Source: Halothermothrix orenii H 168
Lineage (GTDB): Bacteria; Bacillota; Halanaerobiia; Halanaerobiales; Halothermotrichaceae
DNA: 64,000 nucleotides
NCBI RefSeq assembly: GCF_000020485.1
Contig: NC_011899.1
Span: 2,202,501-2,266,500 of the forward strand
Direction: 5' to 3'
Positions 9,051 to 18,597 of the stretch are shown in pieces; the first letter of the stretch is position 1, and every line of letters starts with the position of its first letter. The position numbers and the translations under genes are program-made. The notes beneath the pieces are model-generated. The model was not told where the DNA came from, did not search any database, and worked only from the letters and a program-made list of their open reading frames with translations.

Positions 9051-11303
9051 TTATTTCCTGGGTAATGGTACTATCTTATCTTCCAGAGGTTCAGTAGATA
9101 CAACTATTGTGACCGGTGGTAATCCCTGGACCTTACCTGTCAGCTGTATTTTCCCTGGAGTTCTCCCGGCCCTTATAAAGACAGCACCTCTCCCTACTTC
9201 CAGGCTAAAGGGGTTTTCTCCAATTAGTTCCCCCACCCCTTCCAGTTCAAAGAAAACCGGATGATGGGCCAGATGGAGGACCTGTCCGTGCTCATCCTGA
9301 AGCTCAACCACAACCCGGGTACAATCAGCACCATCTGCCGTAAGTTTAGTGTAATCCGGCTTTAATACTAACCTCTCCGGCCTGCCAAAGGGATAAATAG
9401 TGTGCTCGGCAACCTGTTTCCCATCTATTTTACCGACCGCTTTCAGGCAGGAAATGGTGCTGGCCCCCCACTCCCACCAGGTACAGTCTTTAAAGGTAAA
9501 GGGCGGGTGGGGTAAACTGGGGTAATCAACCCGGTTTGGTCTAGCTGATGTTATTAATTTATCACCAACATATAGTTCAACCTCTTCACAGTTACTAAAA
9601 ACAATAACCTCATCGCCATAATCCTCATTAAAAGATGGGGTCAGGTATCGAGCAATAAATACAACCTTTTCCACATCCGGGTCTATCTGGCTTTTATAAA
9701 AATAAGCAGCAAATTTGGGTAACCTGAACATATCACAGACTCCGTGATAGCATACCCTGTCACCTGATCCAAAATCAGCATGGGTATTATAATCAAAGGC
9801 ACACCACCCTGAGGCCCCTGCCAGATAAGGTACCCCATACTGCTTATCCTGTATATGGGCGTGCCGGACAGCGTGTTTAATTAACCTTTCGACACTATCA
9901 TAGGCCTTGGTTGGATACATATGACCCATATATTCGGTTATCATATATGGTTGGTGGTTAGGTAATTTAATTTTTCCTTCGAGATTTAACTCAAAATCAT
10001 TATAAGTAAATACATCTTCCAGAAACTCACTATCCTGAAAATTCCTTATCCCACAGGTCGGCCTGGTACTGTCCAGTCTGTGGGCAATTTCATTTGTCTC
10101 AAGGTAAAAATCATGGTTATCCGGAGATTCATTAATTCTAACACCCCAGAGGAAAATACAGGGATGGTTCCGGTCTCTGACTATCATCTCTTCAACATTT
10201 CTTTTAGATAACTCCTGCCAGTCCCTGTTCCCGATATGCTGCCATCCGGGGATCTCTTCCAGGACTAATAAACCTATTTCATCACACTTATCTAAAAACG
10301 AAGAATCAGCCGGGTAATGGGAAGAACGGACAAAATTTAACCCCAGTTCATACTTCAAAATCTCAGCATCCTTCCTCTGGCCCCGGTCAGGCATAGCATT
10401 ACCTAGATACGGAAACATTTGATGCCTGTTAAGTCCCCTGAGTTTAAGGGGCTTATCGTTGATATAAAACTTTCCATCCTCTTTAAATTCCACTTTCCTG
10501 AGTCCGATTCTGGTTTTATAATCATCAACCAGCTTTCCTTCAACTTTAACTTCAGTATAAACATGATAGAGATAGGGATGGTCAGGATGCCATAACTCAG
10601 GTTCTTTTATCTTGACCTCAGGCTGCTCCAGAGAGGTTACACCGGGCTCAAGCAGGTGTCTGGATTCTACCATTGCCACAACCTTACCTTCTTTATTAAT
10701 AACCTGACTATTTAAGACTATTTTTTGCCGGTTACCTGTTGTGTTTACGAGCTCAAACCTGGGTTTTATAACACCTGCTTCCAGGTTTACATCTTTAAGT
10801 TCAATAAAAGACCAGTTAATATAAACAGGGTCTACTATCACCATTTTAACATCCCGGTATATACCTCCAAACAAAAGGTAATCGACCAGGTTGCCTTCCG
10901 GGGGAATATCCTTTCTCTGGCTGGAATCCACCCTGACTGCCAGCAGATTATTTTCTCCAGATAGCAGATAATCTGTTATATCAAAACTAAAAGAAGTATA
11001 GCCCCCTTTATGCTCACCCACAAACTGCCCATTAACATATATTTCAGCAACCGTCATTACTCCATCAAACTCTACTATCACCCTTTTCCCTTTATACTCT
11101 TCTTCCAGGTAAAAAGGGCGCCTGTACCAGGAAACAAACTGATAATCAGATTCTTCAAAATAATGGTGTGGTAAAATCCTGTTGGGATGAGGTAGATTTA
11201 CTTTCTCCATCCCTGATTGACTAAAATCTATTCCTTTTGCTCCTTCTATATCCTTATCAAGAAAAAACCAGTCCGTATTAAAGTTTAATATTTTCCGTTT
11301 CAT
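9051..11303 (-). CDS. Glycoside hydrolase family 2 enzyme (beta-galactosidase/beta-glucuronidase type)
   Basis: 750 residues, cytoplasmic (no signal peptide). Order: sugar-binding jelly roll (about 1-170, with VEFDGVMTVAEIYVNGQFVG), Ig-like domain (170-275), and TIM barrel beginning LRGLNRHQMFPYLGNAMPD. The acid/base glutamate lies in WGVRINES (around 388) and the nucleophile in MITEYMGH (around 456). C-terminal Ig-like domains carry a DUF4982/invasin-type tail (LVLKPDYTKLTADGADC). The sequence RHQMFPYLGNA suggests beta-galactosidase, but GH2 specificities overlap and I do not assign one. Last gene of ABC operon 2 and probably hydrolyses the oligosaccharide that transporter imports. Confidence 0.9.
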   Translation of the reverse strand: MKRKILNFNTDWFFLDKDIEGAKGIDFSQSGMEKVNLPHPNRILPHHYFEESDYQFVSWYRRPFYLEEEYKGKRVIVEFDGVMTVAEIYVNGQFVGEHKGGYTSFSFDITDYLLSGENNLLAVRVDSSQRKDIPPEGNLVDYLLFGGIYRDVKMVIVDPVYINWSFIELKDVNLEAGVIKPRFELVNTTGNRQKIVLNSQVINKEGKVVAMVESRHLLEPGVTSLEQPEVKIKEPELWHPDHPYLYHVYTEVKVEGKLVDDYKTRIGLRKVEFKEDGKFYINDKPLKLRGLNRHQMFPYLGNAMPDRGQRKDAEILKYELGLNFVRSSHYPADSSFLDKCDEIGLLVLEEIPGWQHIGNRDWQELSKRNVEEMIVRDRNHPCIFLWGVRINESPDNHDFYLETNEIAHRLDSTRPTCGIRNFQDSEFLEDVFTYNDFELNLEGKIKLPNHQPYMITEYMGHMYPTKAYDSVERLIKHAVRHAHIQDKQYGVPYLAGASGWCAFDYNTHADFGSGDRVCYHGVCDMFRLPKFAAYFYKSQIDPDVEKVVFIARYLTPSFNEDYGDEVIVFSNCEEVELYVGDKLITSARPNRVDYPSLPHPPFTFKDCTWWEWGASTISCLKAVGKIDGKQVAEHTIYPFGRPERLVLKPDYTKLTADGADCTRVVVELQDEHGQVLHLAHHPVFFELEGVGELIGENPFSLEVGRGAVFIRAGRTPGKIQLTGKVQGLPPVTIVVSTEPLEDKIVPLPRK

Positions 11304-11363
11304 TAAAAATAACCTCCCCTGTTATCCACAAAAATCACTGTTTGCAATACCTAAACTAGTTTT

Positions 11364-12239
11364 TTATTTGCCGGATCCCATTGTTAAACCTTCAATAAAG
11401 TACCTCTGCAGAAATATAAACACAATCAGTGTTGGAATTGAAGCCAGTAATGAACCGGCCACAAGCACATTCCATGAAGCTATAAAATGACCCTTCAATG
11501 TTGCCAGCCCGGCCGTAACCGGTTTAAAACTATCATTCCTGATAAGGACAAGAGCCCAGAGATAATCATTAAAAATCCAGGTAAACTCTAAGGTGCCAAC
11601 CGCTGCCAGGGCAGGTTTTGATAAGGGGAGATAAATCTTCCAGAATATCATAAACTCTGAGCAACCATCTATTCTGGCTGCTTCTGATAGCTCATAGGGG
11701 ATAGTCTTCATAAAGTTTCTCAAGAAAAAGGTACAAAATCCCATCTGAAAAACCATATGGATCATAACCAGCCCCCAGTAAGTATTATAAATACCGAGGG
11801 TATTAGAAAGTTTAAAGACAGGAATCATTAAAATCTGAAAGGGAATCAACATCCCACCTACAAAAGTCAAATAAATTATAATATTACCCTTAAACTTATA
11901 ATGAGCAAGGGCATACCCTGTCAGGGAAGATAAAAACAGGGTTCCTATCAGGGCCGGTATAGTTACCACAAAACTGTTATACAGATACCTGCCCACCATA
12001 CCTTCAGACCAGGCTTTTGCAAAATTAACCAGGCTTAAACTCCGGGGCCTGCTCCAGAAACCATTTGTGAGCAGATCATCCATTGACCTCAATGAAGTTA
12101 CTATTGCTCCGAAGATGGGTAATAACCAGACCAGAACAAAACTCAGGATAATAGCAAAAATAATCCACTGTTTAAAACCTGACTTTTTTGGGGCTACCTT
12201 TCTCTTCTTTACTCCTGTTGTTGTGGGAACAATAGGCAA
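11364..12239 (-). CDS. Sugar ABC transporter permease, MalG type (operon 2)
   Basis: 291 residues starting at TTG 12239 with GAGGTGA upstream, one base after the MalF-type stop. A basic N-terminal tail (VKKRKVAPKKSG) precedes six helices. The EAA motif SEAARIDGCSEFMIFWKIYLP is intact. CUT1-family inner-membrane component paired with the MalF-type protein upstream. It is followed by a GH2 glycosidase gene, so a beta-linked oligosaccharide is a reasonable substrate guess. Confidence 0.9.
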   Translation of the reverse strand: MPIVPTTTGVKKRKVAPKKSGFKQWIIFAIILSFVLVWLLPIFGAIVTSLRSMDDLLTNGFWSRPRSLSLVNFAKAWSEGMVGRYLYNSFVVTIPALIGTLFLSSLTGYALAHYKFKGNIIIYLTFVGGMLIPFQILMIPVFKLSNTLGIYNTYWGLVMIHMVFQMGFCTFFLRNFMKTIPYELSEAARIDGCSEFMIFWKIYLPLSKPALAAVGTLEFTWIFNDYLWALVLIRNDSFKPVTAGLATLKGHFIASWNVLVAGSLLASIPTLIVFIFLQRYFIEGLTMGSGK

Positions 12240-12240
12240 T

Positions 12241-13113
12241 TTAATTCACCTCATCTTTCATGACCTGCTTCAAATAAATGATAATAAAGCCAAACATAAT
12301 CAGGAATAAGATCACGGCAATGCTGGCCCCATAGCCCATTCTATAATTCCTGAAAGCTTCAAGATACATAAAATTAGCCAGGACATTTGAGGAGTTAAAG
12401 GGCCCACCTTCAGTCATGGTATTAACCATGTCAAAGGCCCTGAATGACTGAATTATGGTAACAACAAAAACAATTACCGTAGATGGTTTTAATAAGGGTA
12501 ATATAATATGCCAGAATCTCTTCCAGCCATCAGCTCCATCAACCTGAGCCGCCTCAAGTACCGAGACTGGAATGGTCTTTAATCCAGCCAGAAATAAAAT
12601 CATTACATACCCGACATGTCTCCAGACAGCAGCCGCAATTATACAATATAAAACAAGCCCGGGATCACTTAACCAGCCTCGCGTCAGGTGCTTTAAACCG
12701 AGTGCTGTCAGGGTATAGTTTAATAATCCCCCTGAGGGATCATATATCCAGGACCAGATTAAACCTATAACTACAGGAGAAAGGATCATGGGCATATAAA
12801 TCGAGGCTTTAAACCCGTTACTCCACCTTATTTGATTATTTAATATTAATGCCAGAATAAGGCCAAGGACGACAGGAATGACCATAAAAATAACCAGCCA
12901 TTTTATATTATTAACCAGTGACACTATAAAGACAGGATCATCAAAGAGCATTATATAATTCTTAATACCTCTGAACCTGGGTGCTCCCAGGCCATCATAC
13001 CTGGTCAAACTTAGGAAAAACGTATACAGGGTAGGGCCAATAACCCAGATTACATATAAAATTAAAGGAATACTTAAAAAAAACCAGGCTATTTTTTGAC
13101 GATGTTTGTTCAT
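12241..13113 (-). CDS. Sugar ABC transporter permease, MalF type (operon 2)
   Basis: 290 residues from the ATG at 13113 (MNKHRQKIAWFFLSIPLILY), preceded by GGTGG. The frame is open for 27 more codons upstream to 13194, but that stretch overlaps the intercistronic hairpin and lacks permease homology, so the shorter start is preferred. Six helices; the EAA loop EAAQVDGADGWKRFWHIILP is present. It forms the channel with the MalG-type protein. Substrate not determined. Confidence 0.88.
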   Translation of the reverse strand: MNKHRQKIAWFFLSIPLILYVIWVIGPTLYTFFLSLTRYDGLGAPRFRGIKNYIMLFDDPVFIVSLVNNIKWLVIFMVIPVVLGLILALILNNQIRWSNGFKASIYMPMILSPVVIGLIWSWIYDPSGGLLNYTLTALGLKHLTRGWLSDPGLVLYCIIAAAVWRHVGYVMILFLAGLKTIPVSVLEAAQVDGADGWKRFWHIILPLLKPSTVIVFVVTIIQSFRAFDMVNTMTEGGPFNSSNVLANFMYLEAFRNYRMGYGASIAVILFLIMFGFIIIYLKQVMKDEVN

Positions 13114-13162
13114 ATTTCCACCAGCCTTTATTAGGATTTGCTGCTTCTTATAAGTATAAATT

Positions 13163-13187
13163 GGGAAGAGGGAAGGTCCCTCTTCCC
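13163..13187 (-). other. Stem-loop between binding-protein and permease genes (operon 2)
   Basis: GGGAAGAGGG pairs with CCCTCTTCCC around a five-base loop. It begins 10 bases after the binding-protein stop. No long T run follows, which fits an mRNA stabiliser or partial terminator. Confidence 0.75.
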
Positions 13188-13197
13188 GTTTCAATTG

Positions 13198-14451
13198 TTA
13201 TTCCTGTTCTGAAAAAATCATCTGTCTCTGCCTTTCAAGGTTATCAAGAATTTTATCTATCTGATCAGGGTATGCCCAGAAATTCATTAATCCGTTCATA
13301 CCTTTATCAGCCATAGTTGGAGGTGTATCCCTGTCATAGAACTGGGCCAGGGCATCGGTTCCCTGAATCATCTTAACACCCTTCTGGGTTAGAGGCGGGT
13401 AGGAATCCATTGGAATTTCATTATTAACCCCGATACGGCCTGTTTTTTCTATAAAGATCATCTGCCCTTCTCTGGAAGCCAGGAACTTGAGGAATTCTTT
13501 AGCAAGTTCCGGGTTTTTAGCTTTCTTAGGAATCATAAACCCATCAGTAGGAGTATCTTCCCCAATAGGTACATCTTCATTAATTATAGGGAAGCGGAAA
13601 AAGTCAAGGTCTTTAGCTACCTCCTCAGGAACAGCATCCAGAATAAACTGACCCATCAAGTACATTGCAGCTTCTCCCTTAACCATAAACCTTACACCTT
13701 CCTGCCAGGAATAGGCAGCCGCATTGTCAACAAAATATCCCCTATCCAGTAACTGACGCCAGTACTCAAATACCTTCTTAACCCGGGGATCATTATATTT
13801 CTCTTTACCTTCCATCAACCTGATATGAAATTCGGGCCCATTAACCCTCATGTTGAGATAATCAAACCACCCAGTAGCAGTCCAGCGGTATTTGGTCCCG
13901 ATTGTTATCGGAGTAATACCGTTTTGTTTGAGGGTTTCACAGACATCTAAAAATTCATCCCAGGTCCGGGGTTCTTCAAGCCCATACTTATCAAAGATGG
14001 ACTTACGGTAAAACATTCCCCACCAGTACCAGTTATAAGGAAGGAAATAAGCTTTTCCATTAACAAAACTTATACTCCTGAAAGCCCGGGGGAATTTATT
14101 GTAAAGATCCGCTTCTTCCCAGACATCAGTTATAGCCATAATTAAACCCTTGTTAATAAAATATTTTGCCCTGTTACCGGCAAACCAGGTGATGACATCT
14201 GGTGGATTATCAGAACTTAACCAGATCCTCAGGGCCTTTTTAAAATCTTCATGAGCAGTAGTACTTACCCGGACATCAATATCAGGGTGTGCTTCTTCAA
14301 AGGCCTTAATAACATCTTCAAAAGCTTCTTTGGGGACAGGGTCACTGATATAACTGTTAATAGTTAAGACTTTTTTAGCCATAGAAACAGTGGACAGAGA
14401 AACCAACAATACCAGGACCAGGCTCAAAACCATTAATACCCTTTTACTCAT
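13198..14451 (-). CDS. Extracellular sugar-binding protein (operon 2)
   Basis: 417 residues with signal peptide MSKRVLMVLSLVLVLLVSLS (cleavage near SMA-KK) and no lipobox cysteine. Cluster-1 solute-binding fold: KVLTINSYISDPVPKEAFED, WLSSDNPPDVITWFAG, FVNGKAYFLPYNWYWWGMFYRK, and YLMGQFILDA. The tryptophan-rich YNWYWWG patch may form the sugar stack. It heads the ABC operon with two permeases and a GH2 enzyme. A palindrome matching that in front of the neighbouring LacI gene lies 47 bases upstream, so induction by that LacI protein is likely. The ligand is unknown. Confidence 0.9.
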   Translation of the reverse strand: MSKRVLMVLSLVLVLLVSLSTVSMAKKVLTINSYISDPVPKEAFEDVIKAFEEAHPDIDVRVSTTAHEDFKKALRIWLSSDNPPDVITWFAGNRAKYFINKGLIMAITDVWEEADLYNKFPRAFRSISFVNGKAYFLPYNWYWWGMFYRKSIFDKYGLEEPRTWDEFLDVCETLKQNGITPITIGTKYRWTATGWFDYLNMRVNGPEFHIRLMEGKEKYNDPRVKKVFEYWRQLLDRGYFVDNAAAYSWQEGVRFMVKGEAAMYLMGQFILDAVPEEVAKDLDFFRFPIINEDVPIGEDTPTDGFMIPKKAKNPELAKEFLKFLASREGQMIFIEKTGRIGVNNEIPMDSYPPLTQKGVKMIQGTDALAQFYDRDTPPTMADKGMNGLMNFWAYPDQIDKILDNLERQRQMIFSEQE

Positions 14452-14497
14452 TAAAAAATCCCCTTTCTTAGAAATTATGTTTTGAAAATCTAAAAAA

Positions 14498-14511
14498 TTA
14501 AAACGTTTTAA
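14498..14511 (-). promoter_or_regulatory. LacI-type operator before ABC operon 2
   Basis: Perfect 14-bp palindrome TTAAAACGTTTTAA. The same core occurs inside the larger palindrome in front of the LacI gene at 14595-15620. Confidence 0.7.
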
Positions 14512-14594
14512 AATATAAAAAGAAAAAAACCCGTTTTATAACCACCTCCTATATTATATAAAAATAAAAATAGAACTGGTGGAATTTAATCAAC

Positions 14595-15620
14595 TTATAA
14601 TAATATATTTGTTTTCCGGGGTGATGTAGCTGAACGTCTGATAATTAAGTCGGTGTTGTATATTATAAATTGTTCATTTTTATCAACATGCTCCTCAAAT
14701 ATTAGTTTAAGGAGCAGTTCTGCCGCCTTTTTCCCCATCTCTTTTTTGGGAACATTTACTGTAGTCAGGGGAGGGTTATAAAAGTTTGATATTTTAATAT
14801 TATCAATCCCACAGATAGAAATATCCTCTGGAACCCTGATTCCTTCCCTGGTTAAAGCCTGTAAAACTCCGATAGCCATCTCGTCATTTAAACAAACCAG
14901 AGCTGTGGGAAGTCGGTCATAGTTAAGCAGTTTTGTGCCTACTTCAATGCCACCCTCAATGGTAAGATAGTTATAAAACAGGAACTTATCTTTTACCGGT
15001 AAATTGTATTCAGCCATAGCCTTTTTATAGCCTTCCATCCTTTCAAGGCTCTGACCGACAAACCCTATATCCTCATGCCCCAGTTCAATTAAGTATTTGG
15101 TCAGTTTATAAGAACCTTCTTTTAAATCAGATTTAATAACGGGTATAAGTTCATTATCTGAACTTTCCCTGTCAATATAAACAACAGGGACATGGTTTCT
15201 GGCAAGGTCCAGGATTAGCTCATTATTTCCTTTCATCATCTCACCAAGACAGGCAAAAATGGCACCATCAACCATACCGCTTTTAAAAAGGTTAATATAC
15301 CTGATTTCTTCTTCGGTTTTATAATCTGTACTACACAGAATTACATTATATTTCTTTTTATGCAAAGTATCCTTTATTGCCTGAGATAACTCAGCAAAAA
15401 ATGGGTTTTCAACTTCAGGTATTACCAGTCCCACGGCTCTTGTTTTTCTTTTAACCAGAGCACGGGCTCTGGCATTTGGTATGTAATTTAACTCCCGGGC
15501 TACCCGGTGAACTTTTAGATAAGTTTCTTCTTTAACTTTATCACTTTCATTTAAAGCCAGAGAGGTTGTCGCCAGTGAAACCCCGGCCTTTTTCGCCACA
15601 TCTTTTAAAGTAACTGCCAT
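14595..15620 (-). CDS. LacI-family transcriptional regulator (operon 2)
   Basis: 341 residues. N-terminal HTH VTLKDVAKKAGVSLATTSLALN (about 2-24) and hinge helix NARARALVKRKTRAVGLVIPE are typical. The periplasmic-binding-protein-like sensor follows to about 330, with EDISICGIDNI. It is convergent in function with the adjacent ABC/GH2 operon: matching palindromes lie before both this gene and the binding-protein gene, the former just downstream of a consensus promoter, so autorepression is likely. The effector is probably a sugar imported by operon 2. Confidence 0.93.
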   Translation of the reverse strand: MAVTLKDVAKKAGVSLATTSLALNESDKVKEETYLKVHRVARELNYIPNARARALVKRKTRAVGLVIPEVENPFFAELSQAIKDTLHKKKYNVILCSTDYKTEEEIRYINLFKSGMVDGAIFACLGEMMKGNNELILDLARNHVPVVYIDRESSDNELIPVIKSDLKEGSYKLTKYLIELGHEDIGFVGQSLERMEGYKKAMAEYNLPVKDKFLFYNYLTIEGGIEVGTKLLNYDRLPTALVCLNDEMAIGVLQALTREGIRVPEDISICGIDNIKISNFYNPPLTTVNVPKKEMGKKAAELLLKLIFEEHVDKNEQFIIYNTDLIIRRSATSPRKTNILL

Positions 15621-15640
15621 AAGACCAGTCCTTTTTAATT

Positions 15641-15656
15641 TTTAAAACGTTTTAAA
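15641..15656 (-). promoter_or_regulatory. LacI autoregulatory operator
   Basis: Perfect 16-bp palindrome TTTAAAACGTTTTAAA. It lies about 10-25 bases downstream of the predicted transcription start and 21 bases before the ATG, a roadblock position. Confidence 0.75.
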
Positions 15657-15671
15657 TTTTGTTACAAATAT

Positions 15672-15700
15672 ATTATATATAAATATTTTCATAAAGTCAA
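15672..15700 (-). promoter_or_regulatory. Promoter of the LacI gene at 14595-15620
   Basis: Minus strand TTGACT, 17-base spacer, TATAAT. Confidence 0.75.
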
Positions 15701-15765
15701 ATTTTTTGAAAATTATTTTTTTAAATATTTTACTACCAGAATGAGCCCTGTTCGCAGCTTTCCTA

Positions 15766-18429
15766 TCAAAGGTTTTCTTCTGGTCCGGGAGCGGCAATCA
15801 GTTCTAATTGTAAAGCTTTTTTTATAGCCTGAGCACGTTTATTAACACCTAATTTACCATAAATATTGCTTATATGCCATTTAGTAGTACCTACTGTAAT
15901 ATAAAGCTTTTTAGCAATCTCTTTATTAGATAAACCATTAACAATTAACCCCAGAATTTCAAGTTCTCGCTCACTTAGAGGTTCAATCAAATTTTGATTA
16001 TTAAATGTGCTTTTTTTAAAGTCAAAGGCCTCAAGAATACCAGTAATGAAAGCCGGTGAAACATCTTTAACTTCAGATAAAAGTTTATAAATTACTTCAC
16101 CCTCATCTAGAAATGCTCTGGTATACCCCTCTGGTCTAGCTAATTTAACTGCTTCAACCAGACATTTTAAAGCCTTATTTTTTTTACCCTCCAGATAACT
16201 GATTTTAGTTTGTAAAAGTCTAACAGTAATAAGATTACGCCCCTTAACCCCCAGATTATTAATCCTGGACAAAATAGAGTCAACTTCTTCTATTTTGCGT
16301 TGACTCAGTAAAACCCGGGTATAGGTAAACCCCATAAATATCCCTGAAATAGTTATCATCTGGTCAGGGAATTTTTTTATTTCTTCTGCCCAGAGAAAAG
16401 CTTTTTCTTTATTGTCTGCTTTTACATATAAATCAGCCTCCAGACAATTCATAAAAAAGATAAGACCCTTTAAACCCAGCTGCTTACCCAGGTTAATTAT
16501 TTCTTCAACAAATTCTATCGCTTCTTCTTTCTTTCCAAGGGCAAAGAGGGTCTGTCCCATATACCATTCCCCAAGGCCCATAATCCTGACAAAGGACCAC
16601 TCCTGGCAAAAAGTTATCCCCTTTTGAAGATAACTATAAGCTGATTTAAGTTGGTTATTTTCATATTTGAGGATTCCCAGAGGAATATATATTAAATTGG
16701 CCAGGGGATAAATTTTTCCCCTGGAATCGGTATATTCATAAAGGGAATTCTCACAGATTAAAACTGCCTCTTTTCTCTGACCCAGCCAGTTTAAATTTAC
16801 GGCAAGATTGATTAAAGCAGTAATGGTGCCAAAATGAAAGTCTGTCTTCTTCCCAATATTCATTGCCTCTTTAAAGGTAATAACCGCCTCGCTATATTTC
16901 CCCATGGAGGCCTGAACCTGCCCCAGGGATAATAAAGCAGCTATTCGAAAGAAGTGTTCTTTATTATCAATCATGTCTACCGCTTTTTCAGCCATCTCCA
17001 GGTTTTTTTCTTGATGATCAAAAAGGACTATTAAGGCTAAAAACAAACCATAATAAGAGTCATTTTTATTAATATCTTCCCTGTCTTTGATAAGCTGGAG
17101 ATAACCAGCTATTTCCCTCCCCTTTCCAGTCAAAAACAGGCACCAGGTTTTAAAAATTAAGAGTTTACTATTTTTTTTAAGCCTTTTTTCTGGTAAATAT
17201 TCGAGATATTCTAAAAGGGTTTCAACTTCCCCTTTATTAAATAAATCAATAGTCAGCTTAGTAATTAGCCTCTCTAAAAGGTCTAAATCATCTGCTTCCC
17301 TGGAATGATATATGGCCTCATGCAGATAGCCCCTTTCGTCATACCAGCTTGCAGCTTTTTTGTGTAATCCTTTTTTTTCTTCTAAAGAGAGTTCAGAGGT
17401 TAAGAAATCCCGGAATAAGTGGTGATAACGATACCAGCTTTTATTTACATCCAGGGGTATGATAAAATGATTGCCTTTATCCAGCTCTGTTATAACACTT
17501 TTACTATTACTGTCTTCTGTTAATCTATTACAGATTGAATCATTAAATTTATTCAAAACTGAGGTTTTACAAAGAAAATCCTTGACTTCAGGCTTTTGCC
17601 TGACCAGAACCTCTTCAAAGAGGTAATCAATAACAAAACGATTACTTCCCGAAAAATTATCAATAAATACCTTTCTTTCTCCCTCTGCAGACTCTTTTAA
17701 CGATAACCCGGCAAGCTGTAAGCCAGATACCCAGCCTTCAGTACGAGAATTAAGAAGAGAAACCTCCTCTTCATTAAGAGCTATCTGCAGGTTCTCTTCG
17801 AAAAAAGAACTAGCCTCCTGCTTATTAAATTTTAAATCCTTCATTCTTATTTCAGTAAGCTGATTATTTGCCCTCAAACGGCCCAGGGGAATGGGGGGAT
17901 CCTGCCTGCTAATAATAACCAACTTAAAATCTAAAGGTAGGTGCTCCAGGAGATAAGAAATCCCCTGGTTTATTTGCCTGTTTGAAATAAAATGATAGTC
18001 ATCCAGAACAATGGTAAGTGGTGCGGGTAAAGCCTCCAATTCCTGGATTAACAAAGAAATGAGGACATTGATAGGTGGCAGCTGGGGGGAAGCCAGTATA
18101 CTCCTGATTGTTTTCCCAAAACCTTCACTAATTTCCTGGAGGGAGGATAACAGATATTCAAAAAAGGGAACTAATTTGTTATCCTCATCTTCAATAGAGA
18201 GCCAGGCATGTTTAATCTTATCCCTTACAAGCCAGTCAGTAATCAGGGTAGATTTACCATACCCTGCCGGAGCAGAAACTAATATTAATTTAGTTCCGTT
18301 TTTTCTACCCTCAGCAAGTTTATTTAATAATCTTTCACGGTGAATGATACCAGAAGGTAAAGGTGCTGGATGTAATTTTGTTTTCAAGTAGGCTGTTAAA
18401 TTAAAGTCTTTTTTAAGATTATAACTCAT
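15766..18429 (-). CDS. MalT/LAL-type ATP-dependent LuxR-family regulator
   Basis: 887 residues, the usual size of MalT-like STAND regulators. The N-terminal NTPase has Walker A APAGYGKST (about 53-61) and a Walker B region ending IVLDDYHFI. A long helical TPR-like sensor occupies roughly residues 340-800. The C-terminal LuxR HTH (about 815-880) contains LSERELEILGLIVNGLSNKEIAKK. Such proteins oligomerise with ATP and an inducer (maltotriose in E. coli MalT) to activate transcription. It stands alone between a LacI gene and an outer-membrane-like gene, so its target is not shown by context; one of the sugar operons here is plausible. Confidence 0.9.
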   Translation of the reverse strand: MSYNLKKDFNLTAYLKTKLHPAPLPSGIIHRERLLNKLAEGRKNGTKLILVSAPAGYGKSTLITDWLVRDKIKHAWLSIEDEDNKLVPFFEYLLSSLQEISEGFGKTIRSILASPQLPPINVLISLLIQELEALPAPLTIVLDDYHFISNRQINQGISYLLEHLPLDFKLVIISRQDPPIPLGRLRANNQLTEIRMKDLKFNKQEASSFFEENLQIALNEEEVSLLNSRTEGWVSGLQLAGLSLKESAEGERKVFIDNFSGSNRFVIDYLFEEVLVRQKPEVKDFLCKTSVLNKFNDSICNRLTEDSNSKSVITELDKGNHFIIPLDVNKSWYRYHHLFRDFLTSELSLEEKKGLHKKAASWYDERGYLHEAIYHSREADDLDLLERLITKLTIDLFNKGEVETLLEYLEYLPEKRLKKNSKLLIFKTWCLFLTGKGREIAGYLQLIKDREDINKNDSYYGLFLALIVLFDHQEKNLEMAEKAVDMIDNKEHFFRIAALLSLGQVQASMGKYSEAVITFKEAMNIGKKTDFHFGTITALINLAVNLNWLGQRKEAVLICENSLYEYTDSRGKIYPLANLIYIPLGILKYENNQLKSAYSYLQKGITFCQEWSFVRIMGLGEWYMGQTLFALGKKEEAIEFVEEIINLGKQLGLKGLIFFMNCLEADLYVKADNKEKAFLWAEEIKKFPDQMITISGIFMGFTYTRVLLSQRKIEEVDSILSRINNLGVKGRNLITVRLLQTKISYLEGKKNKALKCLVEAVKLARPEGYTRAFLDEGEVIYKLLSEVKDVSPAFITGILEAFDFKKSTFNNQNLIEPLSERELEILGLIVNGLSNKEIAKKLYITVGTTKWHISNIYGKLGVNKRAQAIKKALQLELIAAPGPEENL

Positions 18430-18544
18430 ATATTCAATCTCCTCTTTGACGGTAATTATAACTAAACTATTCTTTTAAAGGTCTTAAACTCCTTTTTTCG
18501 ACAAAAAAATTTGGTTAGTAAAAAAAGCTATATATTTAAAAAAA

Positions 18545-18579
18545 CCTGAATGGCTTACCGGACTGGTTAACCATTCAGG
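18545..18579 (-). terminator. Terminator after the beta-barrel-like gene
   Basis: CCTGAATGG pairs with CCATTCAGG, with an inner TTACC/GGTAA stem, followed on minus by TTTTTTT. Confidence 0.8.
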
Positions 18580-18597
18580 GCCCTTATTTTTATTCCC

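Noticed and set aside
13114-13194. N-terminal extension of the operon-2 MalF-type permease
   Set aside because: The extra 27 codons overlap the stem-loop and lack a ribosome site; the ATG at 13113 fits the family N-terminus.
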